This document shows positions 54,201 to 63,602 of a stretch of DNA of 64,000 nt, in pieces. Every line of letters begins with the position of its first letter. Within the stretch, counting starts at the first letter, position 1. Origin of the DNA: Polaribacter tangerinus (GTDB lineage Bacteria > Bacteroidota > Bacteroidia > Flavobacteriales > Flavobacteriaceae). Location of the stretch: contig NZ_CP150668.1 in assembly GCF_038024095.1 (NCBI RefSeq), positions 1,054,001-1,118,000 on the forward strand, read 5' to 3'. The notes under the pieces were generated by a model. It was given only the letters and a program-made list of their open reading frames with translations, had not been told where the DNA came from and ran no database searches. Made by a program: the position numbers and the translations under genes.

Positions 54201-54310
54201 TGTCCCGCTTTTCGCTATATCTTTTTAATTTTGTTCTCGATATAATGCTGCAAAAAAGCAGCATTACTCGAACAAGCCATTAAAAAGGATGTCACTACAA
54301 TCGGTAACGC
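54201..54310. ncRNA. Structured intergenic element resembling Flavo-1 RNA
   Basis: A 110-nt non-coding block between aspS and the cupin gene folds into one long hairpin. Outer pairing is ATCTTTTTAA (about 54219-54228) with TTAAAAAGGAT (54280-54290). Inside are TTGTTC/GAACAA (54231-54236 with 54270-54275) and AATGCTGC/GCAGCATT (54244-54251 with 54258-54265), with an A6 loop. The flanks TCCCGCTTTTCGC and ATCGGTAACGC look like the conserved rim of the Flavo-1 motif as I remember it. A separate hairpin CATTTCT/AGAAATG (54184-54202) precedes it. Strand and function are unknown. Confidence 0.55.
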
Positions 54311-54322
54311 AAAATAGTTTTG

Positions 54323-54330
54323 TAAATTTG
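54323..54330 (+). promoter_or_regulatory. -7 box of the cupin gene, nearly touching the start codon
   Basis: TAAATTTG ends 5 nt before the ATG at 54336, so the transcript should begin at or next to the start codon, as for hflX. No TTG at the -33 distance. Confidence 0.5.
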
Positions 54331-54335
54331 TATTT

Positions 54336-54695
54336 ATGAGCGTAATTAACATTCAAGAAAAATTCAATTTATTTTCAGACTATTGGTCTCCAAAGAAAAT
54401 AGGAGAATTAAACGGGCAACAAATACTTTTAGCCAAAATAAAAGGTGAATTTGTTTTTCATAAACACGATGATGAAGACGAACTTTTTATGGTAAAAAAA
54501 GGGACTTTAGAAATGCACTTGAGAGATAAAGTAGTTACTATTAAAGAAGGCGAATTTTATATTGTTCCTAAAAAAGTAGAACATAAACCAGTTGCCAAAG
54601 AAGAAGTGCATATTTTATTATTTGAACCACTTTCAACAAAACACACTGGCAATATTATGGCAGATATTACAGTAAATGAATACGAATCCATTTAA
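54336..54695 (+). CDS. Cupin domain protein
   Basis: 119 residues forming one beta-barrel cupin. Motif 1 reads FHKHDDEDELFMVKKGTLEM (metal-binding His/Glu pattern) and motif 2 GEFYIVPKKVEHKP, with the last metal His. The small size and lone domain give no substrate. It is followed after 61 nt by rsmI. Confidence 0.85.
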   Translation: MSVINIQEKFNLFSDYWSPKKIGELNGQQILLAKIKGEFVFHKHDDEDELFMVKKGTLEMHLRDKVVTIKEGEFYIVPKKVEHKPVAKEEVHILLFEPLSTKHTGNIMADITVNEYESI

Positions 54696-54756
54696 AAATA
54701 AGTAGTAATTTTTACTTCACAAAAAAACTATTGATCTATACACAACACAAAAATTA

Positions 54757-55428
54757 ATGAGTAAATTATATATTGTTCCAACGCCTATTGGCAATTTAGA
54801 AGACATTACTTTAAGAGCAATTAAAGTTTTAAAAGAAGTAGATTTTATTTTAGCAGAAGATACTAGAACTAGCGGAAAGTTGTTAAAACACTTCGATATT
54901 GAAACCCAAATGCACAGCCATCATATGCACAACGAACATAAGTCTGTGAACGGAATTGTGCAAAGAATTAAAAATGGAGAAACATGCGCATTAATTTCCG
55001 ATGCCGGAACCCCAGCAATATCAGACCCTGGTTTTTTATTAACCAGAGCTTGTGTAGAAAACAATATAAATGTAGACTGCCTTCCTGGGGCAACTGCATT
55101 TGTACCTGCGTTGGTAAACTCTGGCTTACCAAATGATAAGTTTGTATTTGAAGGTTTTTTACCTGTTAAAAAAGGAAGACAAACAAGACTTTTACTTTTA
55201 TCTGAAGAAAAAAGAACCATGATTTTTTATGAGTCGCCACATAAGTTGGTAAAAACTTTAGGCCATTTTGAAGCATATTTTGGAGAAAAAAGACAAATTT
55301 CTGTTTCTAGAGAGCTTACAAAAATGTTTGAAGAAACAATACGTGGTACTACAACAGAAGTGCTAGCACACTATACGGCTAAGCCTCCAAAAGGCGAAAT
55401 TGTAATTATTGTTGAAGGTAAAAAATAA
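54757..55428 (+). CDS. rsmI: 16S rRNA 2'-O-methyltransferase RsmI (C1402)
   Basis: Methylates the ribose of C1402 in the 16S decoding centre with SAM. 223 residues of the tetrapyrrole-methylase fold: VPTPIGNLEDITLRAIK at the N-terminus, AEDTRTSGKLLKHF, the SAM loop SDAGTPAISDPGF and PKGEIVIIVEG at the end. Length is shorter than E. coli RsmI (286) because the C-terminal extension is absent, which is common in this phylum. HopJ-family gene 20 nt downstream. Confidence 0.94.
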   Translation: MSKLYIVPTPIGNLEDITLRAIKVLKEVDFILAEDTRTSGKLLKHFDIETQMHSHHMHNEHKSVNGIVQRIKNGETCALISDAGTPAISDPGFLLTRACVENNINVDCLPGATAFVPALVNSGLPNDKFVFEGFLPVKKGRQTRLLLLSEEKRTMIFYESPHKLVKTLGHFEAYFGEKRQISVSRELTKMFEETIRGTTTEVLAHYTAKPPKGEIVIIVEGKK

Positions 55429-55447
55429 ACCCTTAAAAAGCTAAAAA

Positions 55448-55789
55448 ATGACTATTCATAAATTTATTAAAAAAGTTAAAGCAACTCCACAAATGGTTAC
55501 CTTTTCAGAAACAATGCAAGTTATTGAAACTAATTACCACTTCACTCCTACAGGCTTTACTAACGGAAAAATAAAAAACAGTGTTGGAGAAAATGCTGGA
55601 TCTTGTAAGTTATTCGCTTTTGCAAAACTTCAAAAACTAACAAAAGAAGAAACCTTAGCTTGTTTTGGAGAACATTATAAAAGCGTTTTAGAGGATGAAA
55701 ATGGAGATTCTCATCAAAACATAAGAAATTTTATGAAAACTGGTTTTTACGGATTGTCATTTGACAATGAAGCTTTAGCTTTGAAATAA
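55448..55789 (+). CDS. HopJ type III effector family protein
   Basis: 113 residues matching the HopJ family: FIKKVKATPQMVTFSETMQVI, then YHFTPTGFTNGK, the GENAGSCKLFAFA block and CFGEHYKSVLED. The family was named from a Pseudomonas effector but occurs in many free-living bacteria without a type III system, and none is seen here. It is probably a cytoplasmic housekeeping protein of unknown role. It follows rsmI by 20 nt. The 218 bp after it (55790-56007) hold nothing I can support. Confidence 0.8.
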   Translation: MTIHKFIKKVKATPQMVTFSETMQVIETNYHFTPTGFTNGKIKNSVGENAGSCKLFAFAKLQKLTKEETLACFGEHYKSVLEDENGDSHQNIRNFMKTGFYGLSFDNEALALK

Positions 55790-56007
55790 GGCTATTCTGT
55801 TGAATTTTTACGAACTGTATTTCAAAAAGAAACTCTTGTATCGTGCTAACAGAAATGGCTTATAACACAGAAAAAAATTGTTTTTTAGAGAGTGTGTGAT
55901 GCTTTTAAAAAGTAAGTAAACACCAATACTTAGTTTGGAGGAAATTCCTACCATACTAATTAAAATAATTTGTGTTTTTAAAAAATGTCATAATCGTATT
56001 ATAAGCT

Positions 56008-56610
56008 CTAATATTTAGTACCATTATGCTTGCCAACTTCAAAACCATGCTTGCCTAAAAACTGATCTCCACTATCAATAGCTGGGGTTTCTAAGGTAGT
56101 TCCCATAGAATCGTTCCACCTATTTAAATAACCAAATAACGAAATTACTCCTAACATCTCTACAATTTCTCCTTCATCCCAATACGTGTATAGTGTATCC
56201 TTTATTTTCTTGTCTACTGCATTTGGAACTACAGATGCTGCCAATGAAAAATCTAAAGCAGCTCTCTCGGCCTCAGAAAAAGCAGGATGTGTTTTGTACT
56301 CCCAAATATGGTTTAATTGTGCTTCGTTTGCACCATATCGTTCTGCAGCTCTTATGGCGTGTGCCTGACAATATCTACAACCAGCGGCATTACTAGAAAC
56401 CCATGCAATCATCCTTTTTAATGCAGCCGTTACACGACCTTCATTTGCCATTACAGCTTTGTTTAAATTTATAAATGCTTTTGATATTGCAGGTCGATGC
56501 TGCATGGTTAAAACCGAATTCGGACAAAAACCCAAAGTTTCATTAAAAAAAGTAGCTAATTCTTTTGTTTCTAAATCGTGTGATGCATCTAAAGGGTTTA
56601 CTAATGGCAT
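56008..56610 (-). CDS. Carboxymuconolactone decarboxylase / AhpD-like protein
   Basis: 200 residues, all-helical. The AhpD-type redox motif is present as Cys78-Arg-Tyr-Cys81 with His84 (AGCRYCQAHAIRAA), the proton-relay layout of alkylhydroperoxidase D-like proteins. So a peroxide-reducing role is more likely than muconolactone breakdown. It begins 4 nt after the T9SS cargo gene on the same strand and should be cotranscribed with it. Confidence 0.88.
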   Translation of the reverse strand: MPLVNPLDASHDLETKELATFFNETLGFCPNSVLTMQHRPAISKAFINLNKAVMANEGRVTAALKRMIAWVSSNAAGCRYCQAHAIRAAERYGANEAQLNHIWEYKTHPAFSEAERAALDFSLAASVVPNAVDKKIKDTLYTYWDEGEIVEMLGVISLFGYLNRWNDSMGTTLETPAIDSGDQFLGKHGFEVGKHNGTKY

Positions 56611-56614
56611 ATTA

Positions 56615-58780
56615 TTATTTTCTTATTAAACTAAAACTTCCTATTTCCTCTGTAGTATTTCCATTGATATCGGTTAATTTTACCTTGTACCAATAGGTAT
56701 TTGACGGCATTTTTTTCCCTTCATAAGTTCCATTCCAACCTTCGCTATCTATCTGTACTACATGCAATAAAACACCAAATCTATTAAAAATCTGAATTAT
56801 TGCCTCTGTATAAAAAGAAGTATCGAAACCATTAATTTTCCAAAAATCATTTAAACCATCATTATTTGGAGTAAAAAATAGCGGATAATCAATGATAGAA
56901 AAACGATATGAAACAATACCACAACCACCTTTATCTCTTATGTAAAATGTATGAGTTCCAGGAGAAATATTTTCGAAAAAACCATCATTTTTATAAACTC
57001 CAAATTCGTCATCTAATGAAAACTCATAAGAACCAACTCCTAAATTGGTGTTCAACAATTTAATAGAATTATTTAGCTGATTACTTGTTATTAAAAAATC
57101 GTCTTTCGTTATGGTTGCTATCTCAGAACCAGATACAGTAATTTCTTGAAAATCCGACTCGCATCCTGCCAAAGAAATAGCTTTAACTTTGTAAAGTCCG
57201 GTTTCATTAACTGTAATTTCTGTTTCTGTACCTGGCAATAGTGCATTTTCTCTATACCAATAGTAATTGAACTTTCCAGAAGGATTGTTAATTTTTAAAG
57301 TTACCTCTCCTTTGTCTTTACATAAAACTACTCTAGGTTCTTCGATAGTAAAACGAGGTATATCAGTATCTAACGTTGCTGTAACAGCAGTTCTATTATC
57401 AGAAACACAATTAAAAGAACTTGCTGCAACATAATAAGTAGTGGTAGCAGTTAAGTTTGGAATTTCTAACGTAGTTCCTGTAAAAAAAGGTGTTGTACTA
57501 CTCAAAGAAGTGTACCAAAAAACACTTCCAGAAGAAGCAAACGCTTTTAAGGTTGCAGCACCAGAACAAACAATATCATTCATTGTATTGGTAATAGTTG
57601 GTTTGGTAATAACTTCTACCTCTACAGGAATTCTTGTACTTTTTACACAACCATTAACCGAAGTTGCCACAAAATAAGTTTGTGAAACAGACAAAACTGG
57701 TGTTGTAAAATTATTTCCTTTTGCTAGTTCATTTCCTCCGGTAGCTGCATCGTACCAAATAATATCTCCCTCACTAGAAGTTGCCGAAAGGGTTGCCGCA
57801 CCATTTTGGCATATAGTAGCAGCTGTAGTATTGGTTACTTTTGGTATGTATATACTTGTAGTTGCAGCAATATTTAATGTAGGGTCTCCAGGAGCACCAT
57901 ATTCTACAATATATCCTTTTGGCTTATATAACCCTTCAGAACCTGCATTTGGCAAATCGTTCCAAGCACCTCTTACACCAATAGACGGATCGGTAATATG
58001 TGCATAATCTTCTTCTACATTTCCAAAATTATTAGGCTCATTATCGTTCCATTTGGCAAAATTTGGTGTGGTTCCACTTACTTGTCCTATCCAGAAAATA
58101 GTACCAGCTTCAGGGCCAGTTACCCATTTCCAAACACCTTCTGTTTCTTCATCAGAACCACCAATCCAGCCAGGGGAAGGTGCTTGCTTTCCTGCAAAAT
58201 CGGCTTCTACTTCACTTGTTAAAGTAGCTAAATAACCTGTTCTTCCAAAATATGTTCTTGCCTCAGCAGCTACTTTTGCTTGTTTCCAAGAAATACCCTC
58301 TGCTGCTACAAACTCATAAAAGTGATCTGTTTCGGGCAAGTAATTTTTATCGTTTATTGTAATTGAAAAAGTTTTATCTGCTATATTTTCGGTTGCAGTG
58401 GTTTTAAAAACAACTTCCTTAACAGCGTTTTCTAACGTTAAAAAAGGAATTTCTGAACCCGAAACTATAGCAGAAAGTGTTAACTTACCTTCATTGGCAT
58501 TCCAAGATTGATTGATATTAGGGAAATTGCCCACCAATTCTAAACTATCGAAACCATTTTGATACCCTTTAGATATTTGAATAAATAATTGAGGAACTCC
58601 AACATCATCAGCATCTGAAATTGAAAAGTCAGTTACTATTTTTATGGAACTTCCTGGACAAAAGGGTTGATTTCCACTGGCTGATATTACGACTGGTGCT
58701 TCTTGCGACAAAAAAATATTACTATTAAATAAACAGCAAAAGAATATAACGCTAAAAAAGACTGATCTATATTTACTCAT
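56615..58780 (-). CDS. T9SS type B cargo with C-type lectin-like and Ig-like domains
   Basis: A secreted protein of 721 residues. Signal peptide (about 1-26, ending FLSQ); an N-terminal beta domain; a C-type lectin-like domain (about 155-290) with YLATLTSEVEADF, GWIGGSDEETEGVWKWVTG and KWNDNEPNNFG, carrying the Glu-Pro-Asn type sugar/Ca-binding triplet; two Ig-like repeats (about 300-470: NGAATLSATSSEGDIIWYDAATGG and its partner); further PKD/Ig-like strands; and a C-terminal gliding-associated domain (FFTPNNDGLNDFWKINGFD...NTYWYKVKLTD) that marks type B export by T9SS. It likely binds polysaccharide or cells at the surface. Confidence 0.93.
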   Translation of the reverse strand: MSKYRSVFFSVIFFCCLFNSNIFLSQEAPVVISASGNQPFCPGSSIKIVTDFSISDADDVGVPQLFIQISKGYQNGFDSLELVGNFPNINQSWNANEGKLTLSAIVSGSEIPFLTLENAVKEVVFKTTATENIADKTFSITINDKNYLPETDHFYEFVAAEGISWKQAKVAAEARTYFGRTGYLATLTSEVEADFAGKQAPSPGWIGGSDEETEGVWKWVTGPEAGTIFWIGQVSGTTPNFAKWNDNEPNNFGNVEEDYAHITDPSIGVRGAWNDLPNAGSEGLYKPKGYIVEYGAPGDPTLNIAATTSIYIPKVTNTTAATICQNGAATLSATSSEGDIIWYDAATGGNELAKGNNFTTPVLSVSQTYFVATSVNGCVKSTRIPVEVEVITKPTITNTMNDIVCSGAATLKAFASSGSVFWYTSLSSTTPFFTGTTLEIPNLTATTTYYVAASSFNCVSDNRTAVTATLDTDIPRFTIEEPRVVLCKDKGEVTLKINNPSGKFNYYWYRENALLPGTETEITVNETGLYKVKAISLAGCESDFQEITVSGSEIATITKDDFLITSNQLNNSIKLLNTNLGVGSYEFSLDDEFGVYKNDGFFENISPGTHTFYIRDKGGCGIVSYRFSIIDYPLFFTPNNDGLNDFWKINGFDTSFYTEAIIQIFNRFGVLLHVVQIDSEGWNGTYEGKKMPSNTYWYKVKLTDINGNTTEEIGSFSLIRK

Positions 58781-58860
58781 TTTAACCTTTAACTTAATAG
58801 GGTTTTCTTATTTTTGTAAGAATGCACAATTTAATACATCATTCTTAAAAAACATCAAAT

Positions 58861-59289
58861 ATGGACAAAAATAAAACGACTACCGTTTGGACTCAAAAAG
58901 AACAATTTGAATCGGACAACCCAAGCGGACATAAATTAACCATGTATGCAACAGCAAATGAGGAAAATAAAGATACCGTCGGTTATGGTCCAAAAGCACT
59001 TATGCTATCTTCTTTGGCTGGTTGTTCTGCATTAGATGTTATCTCTTTATTAGAGAAAATGAGAGCAAAACCTAAAGATTTAAAAATAGAGGTTACGGGA
59101 GAATTAACAGATGAACATCCAAGATATTATAAAAACGTAAAAGTAGATTATCATTTTTATGGAAATGATTTACAATTAGATAAAATTGAAAAAGCAGTAA
59201 ACTTATCTGTTACCAAATATTGCGGAGTTATGGAAATGTTTAGACAATTTGCAACGGTAACTACAGAAATTCATCACCATACTAGTTAA
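58861..59289 (+). CDS. OsmC family peroxiredoxin-like protein
   Basis: 142 residues of the OsmC/Ohr fold with the two catalytic Cys at 55 (SSLAGCSALDVI) and 121 (TKYCGVMEMF). The N-terminal HKLTMYA and the GYGPKALML stretch are typical of the YhfA-like subgroup. It would reduce organic hydroperoxides. A TATTTTTG box (58809-58816) lies 44 nt upstream. recJ follows by 11 nt, so the two are likely one unit. Confidence 0.9.
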   Translation: MDKNKTTTVWTQKEQFESDNPSGHKLTMYATANEENKDTVGYGPKALMLSSLAGCSALDVISLLEKMRAKPKDLKIEVTGELTDEHPRYYKNVKVDYHFYGNDLQLDKIEKAVNLSVTKYCGVMEMFRQFATVTTEIHHHTS

Positions 59290-59300
59290 AAGAAAATACT

Positions 59301-60998
59301 ATGAGATGGACGCTAAAAAATGCACCAGAAAAAGAAAAAGTAGCAATACTTGCCAGTGAACTTCAAGTAGATACTACCATTGCCAAAATTTTATATCAGC
59401 GAAACATCACTACTTTTAATGAAGCTAAAAAATATTTTAGACCCAGCTTAAAGGATATTCACAATCCGTTTTTACTAAAAGACATGGATCTTGCAGTTCA
59501 AAGAATAGAAACTGCAATCGCAAACCAAGAAAACATATTAATTTATGGAGATTATGATGTAGATGGAACTACAGCTGTTTCGTTAGTTGCCTCTTATTTA
59601 AAAACAATTTATAACAATATTGCAACCTATATTCCAGACAGATATGCCGAAGGTTATGGCATCTCTTTTAAAGGAATTGACTTTGCAGAAGACAACAATT
59701 TCTCTTTAATTATTGCGCTAGACTGCGGTATAAAAGCCCTTGAAAAAGTAGCCTATGCTAAAGAAAAAAATATTGATTTTATTATTTGCGACCATCATAA
59801 ACCAGGAAAAGAATTACCAAGAGCAGTAGCTGTTTTAAATGCTAAAAGAGAAGATTGCAATTACCCTTTCGATGAACTTTGTGGCTGTGGTGTTGGTTTT
59901 AAATTAATACAAGCTTTAGGTGTTTCTAGAAACCAAACAATAGAATATTTTGTACCGTATTTAGATTTAGTAGCCACCGCCATTGCGGCTGACATTGTAC
60001 CTTTAACAGGAGAAAACAGGGCACTTGCGTATTTTGGTTTGCAAGTAATAAATAAAAAACCAAGAAATGGTATTAAAGCGATTATAGAACAAGTTAAAAA
60101 AGAGTTTCTAACCATAACAGATGTGGTGTTTATAATTGCTCCAAGAATTAACGCTGCTGGTAGAATAAAGCATGGTAATTATGCCGTCGAATTGCTAACT
60201 GAAATGGAACTAGAAGCAGCAAAAGAGTTTGCTAGTGCTATTGAAGTTTTTAATGCTGATAGAAAAAATTTAGATAAAAAAATAACCGCAGAAGCACTTC
60301 TTCAAATCAAAGAAAATAACGAAGAAGAACGATTTTCAACTGTTGTATATAAAGAAGATTGGCATAAAGGTGTAATTGGTATTGTTGCTTCTCGTTTGAT
60401 AGAAAAATATTACAAACCTACTTTAGTATTTACAAAAAGTGGAGATAAACTAGCAGCTTCTGCACGTTCTGTAAATAATTTTGATGTTTATAATGCTTTA
60501 GAAGCTTGCAGCGAATATATAGAGCAGTTTGGGGGACATAAATATGCTGCCGGACTCACTTTACTTCCAGAAAATTATAAAAAATTTAAAAATAAGTTTG
60601 AAGAGGTAGTCTCTAAAACTCTAGAAAAAGAATCCTTAACTCCAGAAATAGTAATTGATTCTGAATTAGAATTAACAGAGATAACCCCAAAATTTTTCAG
60701 AATTATTCAACAAATGGCACCATTTGGTCCGGGTAACTTAAAACCCATTTTTAAATCTACCTGTGTTAGAGATAATGGTTATGGAAAACAAGTAGGAGCA
60801 GAAAAAACACATTTAAAGTTGCATATTTTTCAGGGCGATAACAAGGTTACTTTTAATAGTATTGGTTTTAATCTCGGCGACAAAATAGCTTTAATTAAAG
60901 ATAGCTTCGATATTATTTATGCATTAGATGAAAACGAATGGAATGGCGTAAAATCTATACAGTTATTATTAAAAGATTTAAAATCTACCGGTAAATAA
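59301..60998 (+). CDS. recJ: Single-stranded-DNA-specific exonuclease RecJ
   Basis: 5'-3' ssDNA exonuclease of recombination and mismatch repair. 565 residues: DHH domain with IYGDYDVDG (Asp84, Asp86, Asp88), ALDCGI, the CDHHKPG motif, GCGVGFKL and AAIAADIVPL-like motif IV; then the DHHA1 domain with GGHKYAAGLTL; and the C-terminal OB domain. All metal-binding motifs are present and the length is normal. Confidence 0.95.
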   Translation: MRWTLKNAPEKEKVAILASELQVDTTIAKILYQRNITTFNEAKKYFRPSLKDIHNPFLLKDMDLAVQRIETAIANQENILIYGDYDVDGTTAVSLVASYLKTIYNNIATYIPDRYAEGYGISFKGIDFAEDNNFSLIIALDCGIKALEKVAYAKEKNIDFIICDHHKPGKELPRAVAVLNAKREDCNYPFDELCGCGVGFKLIQALGVSRNQTIEYFVPYLDLVATAIAADIVPLTGENRALAYFGLQVINKKPRNGIKAIIEQVKKEFLTITDVVFIIAPRINAAGRIKHGNYAVELLTEMELEAAKEFASAIEVFNADRKNLDKKITAEALLQIKENNEEERFSTVVYKEDWHKGVIGIVASRLIEKYYKPTLVFTKSGDKLAASARSVNNFDVYNALEACSEYIEQFGGHKYAAGLTLLPENYKKFKNKFEEVVSKTLEKESLTPEIVIDSELELTEITPKFFRIIQQMAPFGPGNLKPIFKSTCVRDNGYGKQVGAEKTHLKLHIFQGDNKVTFNSIGFNLGDKIALIKDSFDIIYALDENEWNGVKSIQLLLKDLKSTGK

Positions 60999-61026
60999 TA
61001 AATCTATTAGAATAAAAAGCTAATAA

Positions 61027-63429
61027 TTAATTTTCCATAGACAATAAAACCATTTTTAACTCCATATACGTAATATCTGAAGATACTTTTTCTTTTAATG
61101 CAGTTAATCCTTTTACTTTGCCTGCTTGCTCAATTTCATTTCGCACTTTTTTATATCTTTTAATATCTATTATTTCTAGTACATCTATATCTCCAGTAAC
61201 TATATAATTTGCCAAATGATTTTCTATTGTTGCAGGAGTCAATTTTCTTTCTTTTGCAATTTCTTTAATAGATAAACCTGCTGTAAACAACTCGAAAGTT
61301 ATTTGTTTTGTTGGTTTTTTATCCTCTTTTTTTTGTTCATTAAATTTATTTATTCCATTTTCTTTGCAATAATTTTCTATTACTCCTAAAATTTCATCAC
61401 CATATTTAGAAACTCTTGTTTTACCCATTCCTGCAATTTTTAATAGTGCAGATGTAGATCTTGGTAAAGCATCGCAAATGGCATATAACGTTTCTTGCGT
61501 AAATATTTGAAAATGCGGAATTGCCAATTCTATAGAAATATTATCTCTTAACTCTCGTAATTTTAAAGCTAAAATAGGATCTCTTTTAGAAATAACTTTT
61601 TTCTTTTTTGTTGGAACTTGGTTTTGTAAAACAGCCTTTGCTCTTACCTCTAAATACAATTTTGTAGCAAAGCCAGTACTCATTTTTTCTAAGACAAATA
61701 ACTTTTCTTCTAACTTCTCTTGTAAAGCATCAAAATGTTTTACAAAGTCTGTTTTTACTGTTTTATTGTCTGTAGAAAACTGAATTGCATCTAACGGCTT
61801 TTGAATATTACTTTTTGTATTTACTAAAAAATAATCCATTGCTTTTTTAAAACGTTCTTGAACAATTGAACTATTTTCAGGTAATACATTGTCTTGTGCC
61901 AAGACTTCTAATTGTTTTTTAAAAGCATTAGAAACTTTCATTAATGCAACAATTCCATCATTTTTTGTAGTTTCTAAATGATCAATTACATCTCCTTTAA
62001 TACTATTTCTATTTTTGTAATAAATATCTATGAGTCTAGTAATTGGATATAAAAAAGGCTGATAATCTAAAAGTTCTGTTATCAAGTTTAATTGAAATTG
62101 TTGCTCAGAAGCAATTAAGATTGCTTCATCTGGATGATTTTCTTCTACACTTTCATTAAAAGTTTTAACAGTTGCATCATTAATAATTGCATCGTTAGAA
62201 ATTTTTGTTTTCAAAACCAACCCTTCTAAAGAAGTACATCTACTTAAGGCCACATAAGTTTGGCCGTGAGCAAAAGAAGCTTCTGCATCTATTATTGCTT
62301 TTTCGAACGTTAAACCCTGACTTTTATGGATGGTTATAGCCCAAGCTAAACGAAGTGGAATTTGAGAAAAAGCACCAATTAAATTTTCTTTAATAGCTTT
62401 TGTTTCTTCATTTATAGCGTAACTTATATTGGACCATATTTCTTTTTCTACCTCAATTTCTTCCACATCACCGGTACATTTTACCATTACCGAACTTTTG
62501 GTAAAACCTGTAATTATTCCAATTTTACCATTATAATATCTTTTCTCTTGAGAAGAATCATTTTTAACAAAAAGTACTTGTGCTCCAATTTTTAATTCTA
62601 AATTTTCTGCATTTGGGTATGCACTCTCACTAAATTTACCTGAAATATCTGCTTTAAAAAAAACACTCTTAGTAGTTAACTTATGTAATTCAGAATTATT
62701 AATTAAGTTGGCTCTATTATTATGAGTCGTTAAAGTAATATAACCGTCCTCTTTTGAAGGTGAAAAACTAGGGTTGTATTTTTGATTTAAAATTGCTGCA
62801 GATTCTTTACTTAAAGTGTCGGTTCTAACTTCGTTTAATATTTTAATAAAATCTTCATTTTTCTGTCTATAAATATGTTTTAATTCAATAGAAACTACAT
62901 TTGCAGATTTATAGGACGAAGCACTAAAAAAATATACGGTATTGTAATATTGCTGCAACAAACTCCATTCATTTGGTTTCACAACAGGTGCCAACTGTTG
63001 TAAATCTCCAATCATTAATACCTGAGCACCACCAAAAACTTTATCTCTATTTTTATACCTCCGCATTACTTGGTCTATGCCATCTAACAAGTCTGCTCTC
63101 ACCATAGAAATTTCGTCTATAATTATTAAATCTAACGACTTTATAATATCTATTTTTGTTTTTGAAAACCTACGTTGTTGGTTATTCTGAGGCTGATTGG
63201 GAAGTATTGGGCCGAATGGCATTTGAAAAAAAGAGTGAATTGTAACTCCTTTTGCATTGATGGCTGCAACACCAGTTGGGGCTACAATTACCATTCTTTT
63301 TTTCGATTCTCTTTTAATTTGGTGTAAAAAAGTAGTTTTACCTGTTCCTGCCTTTCCTGTTATAAAAAGGTTTCTATCGGTTTTTTCAATAAAATTTAAG
63401 GCTAATGTAAGTTCAGGATTTTTCGACAT
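61027..63429 (-). CDS. Pif1-like helicase with HRDC and C-terminal winged-helix/HTH domains
   Basis: 800 residues. Helicase part (about 1-420): Walker A TGKAGTGKTTFLHQI (Gly25-Thr32), Walker B LIIIDEISMV, GDLQQLAPVV, and the C-terminal SF1B motifs TIHKSQGLTFEKAII and YVALSRCTSLEGL. Then a helical region, an HRDC domain (about 630-700: DPILALKLRELRDNISIE...AGMGKTRVSKYGDEIL), and a C-terminal HTH/RQC-like domain (about 720-790: LFTAGLSIKEIAKERKLTPATIENHLANY). The Pif1 core fused to RecQ-type accessory domains suggests a 5'-3' DNA helicase for unusual structures. Convergent with recJ. Confidence 0.9.
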   Translation of the reverse strand: MSKNPELTLALNFIEKTDRNLFITGKAGTGKTTFLHQIKRESKKRMVIVAPTGVAAINAKGVTIHSFFQMPFGPILPNQPQNNQQRRFSKTKIDIIKSLDLIIIDEISMVRADLLDGIDQVMRRYKNRDKVFGGAQVLMIGDLQQLAPVVKPNEWSLLQQYYNTVYFFSASSYKSANVVSIELKHIYRQKNEDFIKILNEVRTDTLSKESAAILNQKYNPSFSPSKEDGYITLTTHNNRANLINNSELHKLTTKSVFFKADISGKFSESAYPNAENLELKIGAQVLFVKNDSSQEKRYYNGKIGIITGFTKSSVMVKCTGDVEEIEVEKEIWSNISYAINEETKAIKENLIGAFSQIPLRLAWAITIHKSQGLTFEKAIIDAEASFAHGQTYVALSRCTSLEGLVLKTKISNDAIINDATVKTFNESVEENHPDEAILIASEQQFQLNLITELLDYQPFLYPITRLIDIYYKNRNSIKGDVIDHLETTKNDGIVALMKVSNAFKKQLEVLAQDNVLPENSSIVQERFKKAMDYFLVNTKSNIQKPLDAIQFSTDNKTVKTDFVKHFDALQEKLEEKLFVLEKMSTGFATKLYLEVRAKAVLQNQVPTKKKKVISKRDPILALKLRELRDNISIELAIPHFQIFTQETLYAICDALPRSTSALLKIAGMGKTRVSKYGDEILGVIENYCKENGINKFNEQKKEDKKPTKQITFELFTAGLSIKEIAKERKLTPATIENHLANYIVTGDIDVLEIIDIKRYKKVRNEIEQAGKVKGLTALKEKVSSDITYMELKMVLLSMEN

Positions 63430-63526
63430 TTCTGCTTTTTATTGCAAGATAAACAATAGATGAATTTCAAAAAGAAAAATTACCTATTTTTATACAAATC
63501 TGTAACTATATGAAAGCTATATTACC

Positions 63527-63560
63527 AAAAAAACCTTTCTGGTATTAGAAAGGTTTTTTT
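63527..63560. terminator. Terminator after odhB
   Basis: AAAAAAACCTTTCT, 6-nt loop, AGAAAGGTTTTTTT: perfect stem with a T-run on both strands. It lies 43 nt after the odhB stop. Confidence 0.88.
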
Positions 63561-63602
63561 GATGTTTTAAAAGTAAAAACAATTTATATCGCTACTTTTT
63601 AA

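Noticed and set aside
54075..54335. Insertion sequence end in the aspS-cupin spacer
   Set aside because: The inverted repeats form one nested hairpin, with no transposase and no target duplication that I can see.
55448..55789. HopJ as a true type III effector
   Set aside because: No type III secretion or chaperone gene is in the window, and the family is common in free-living bacteria.
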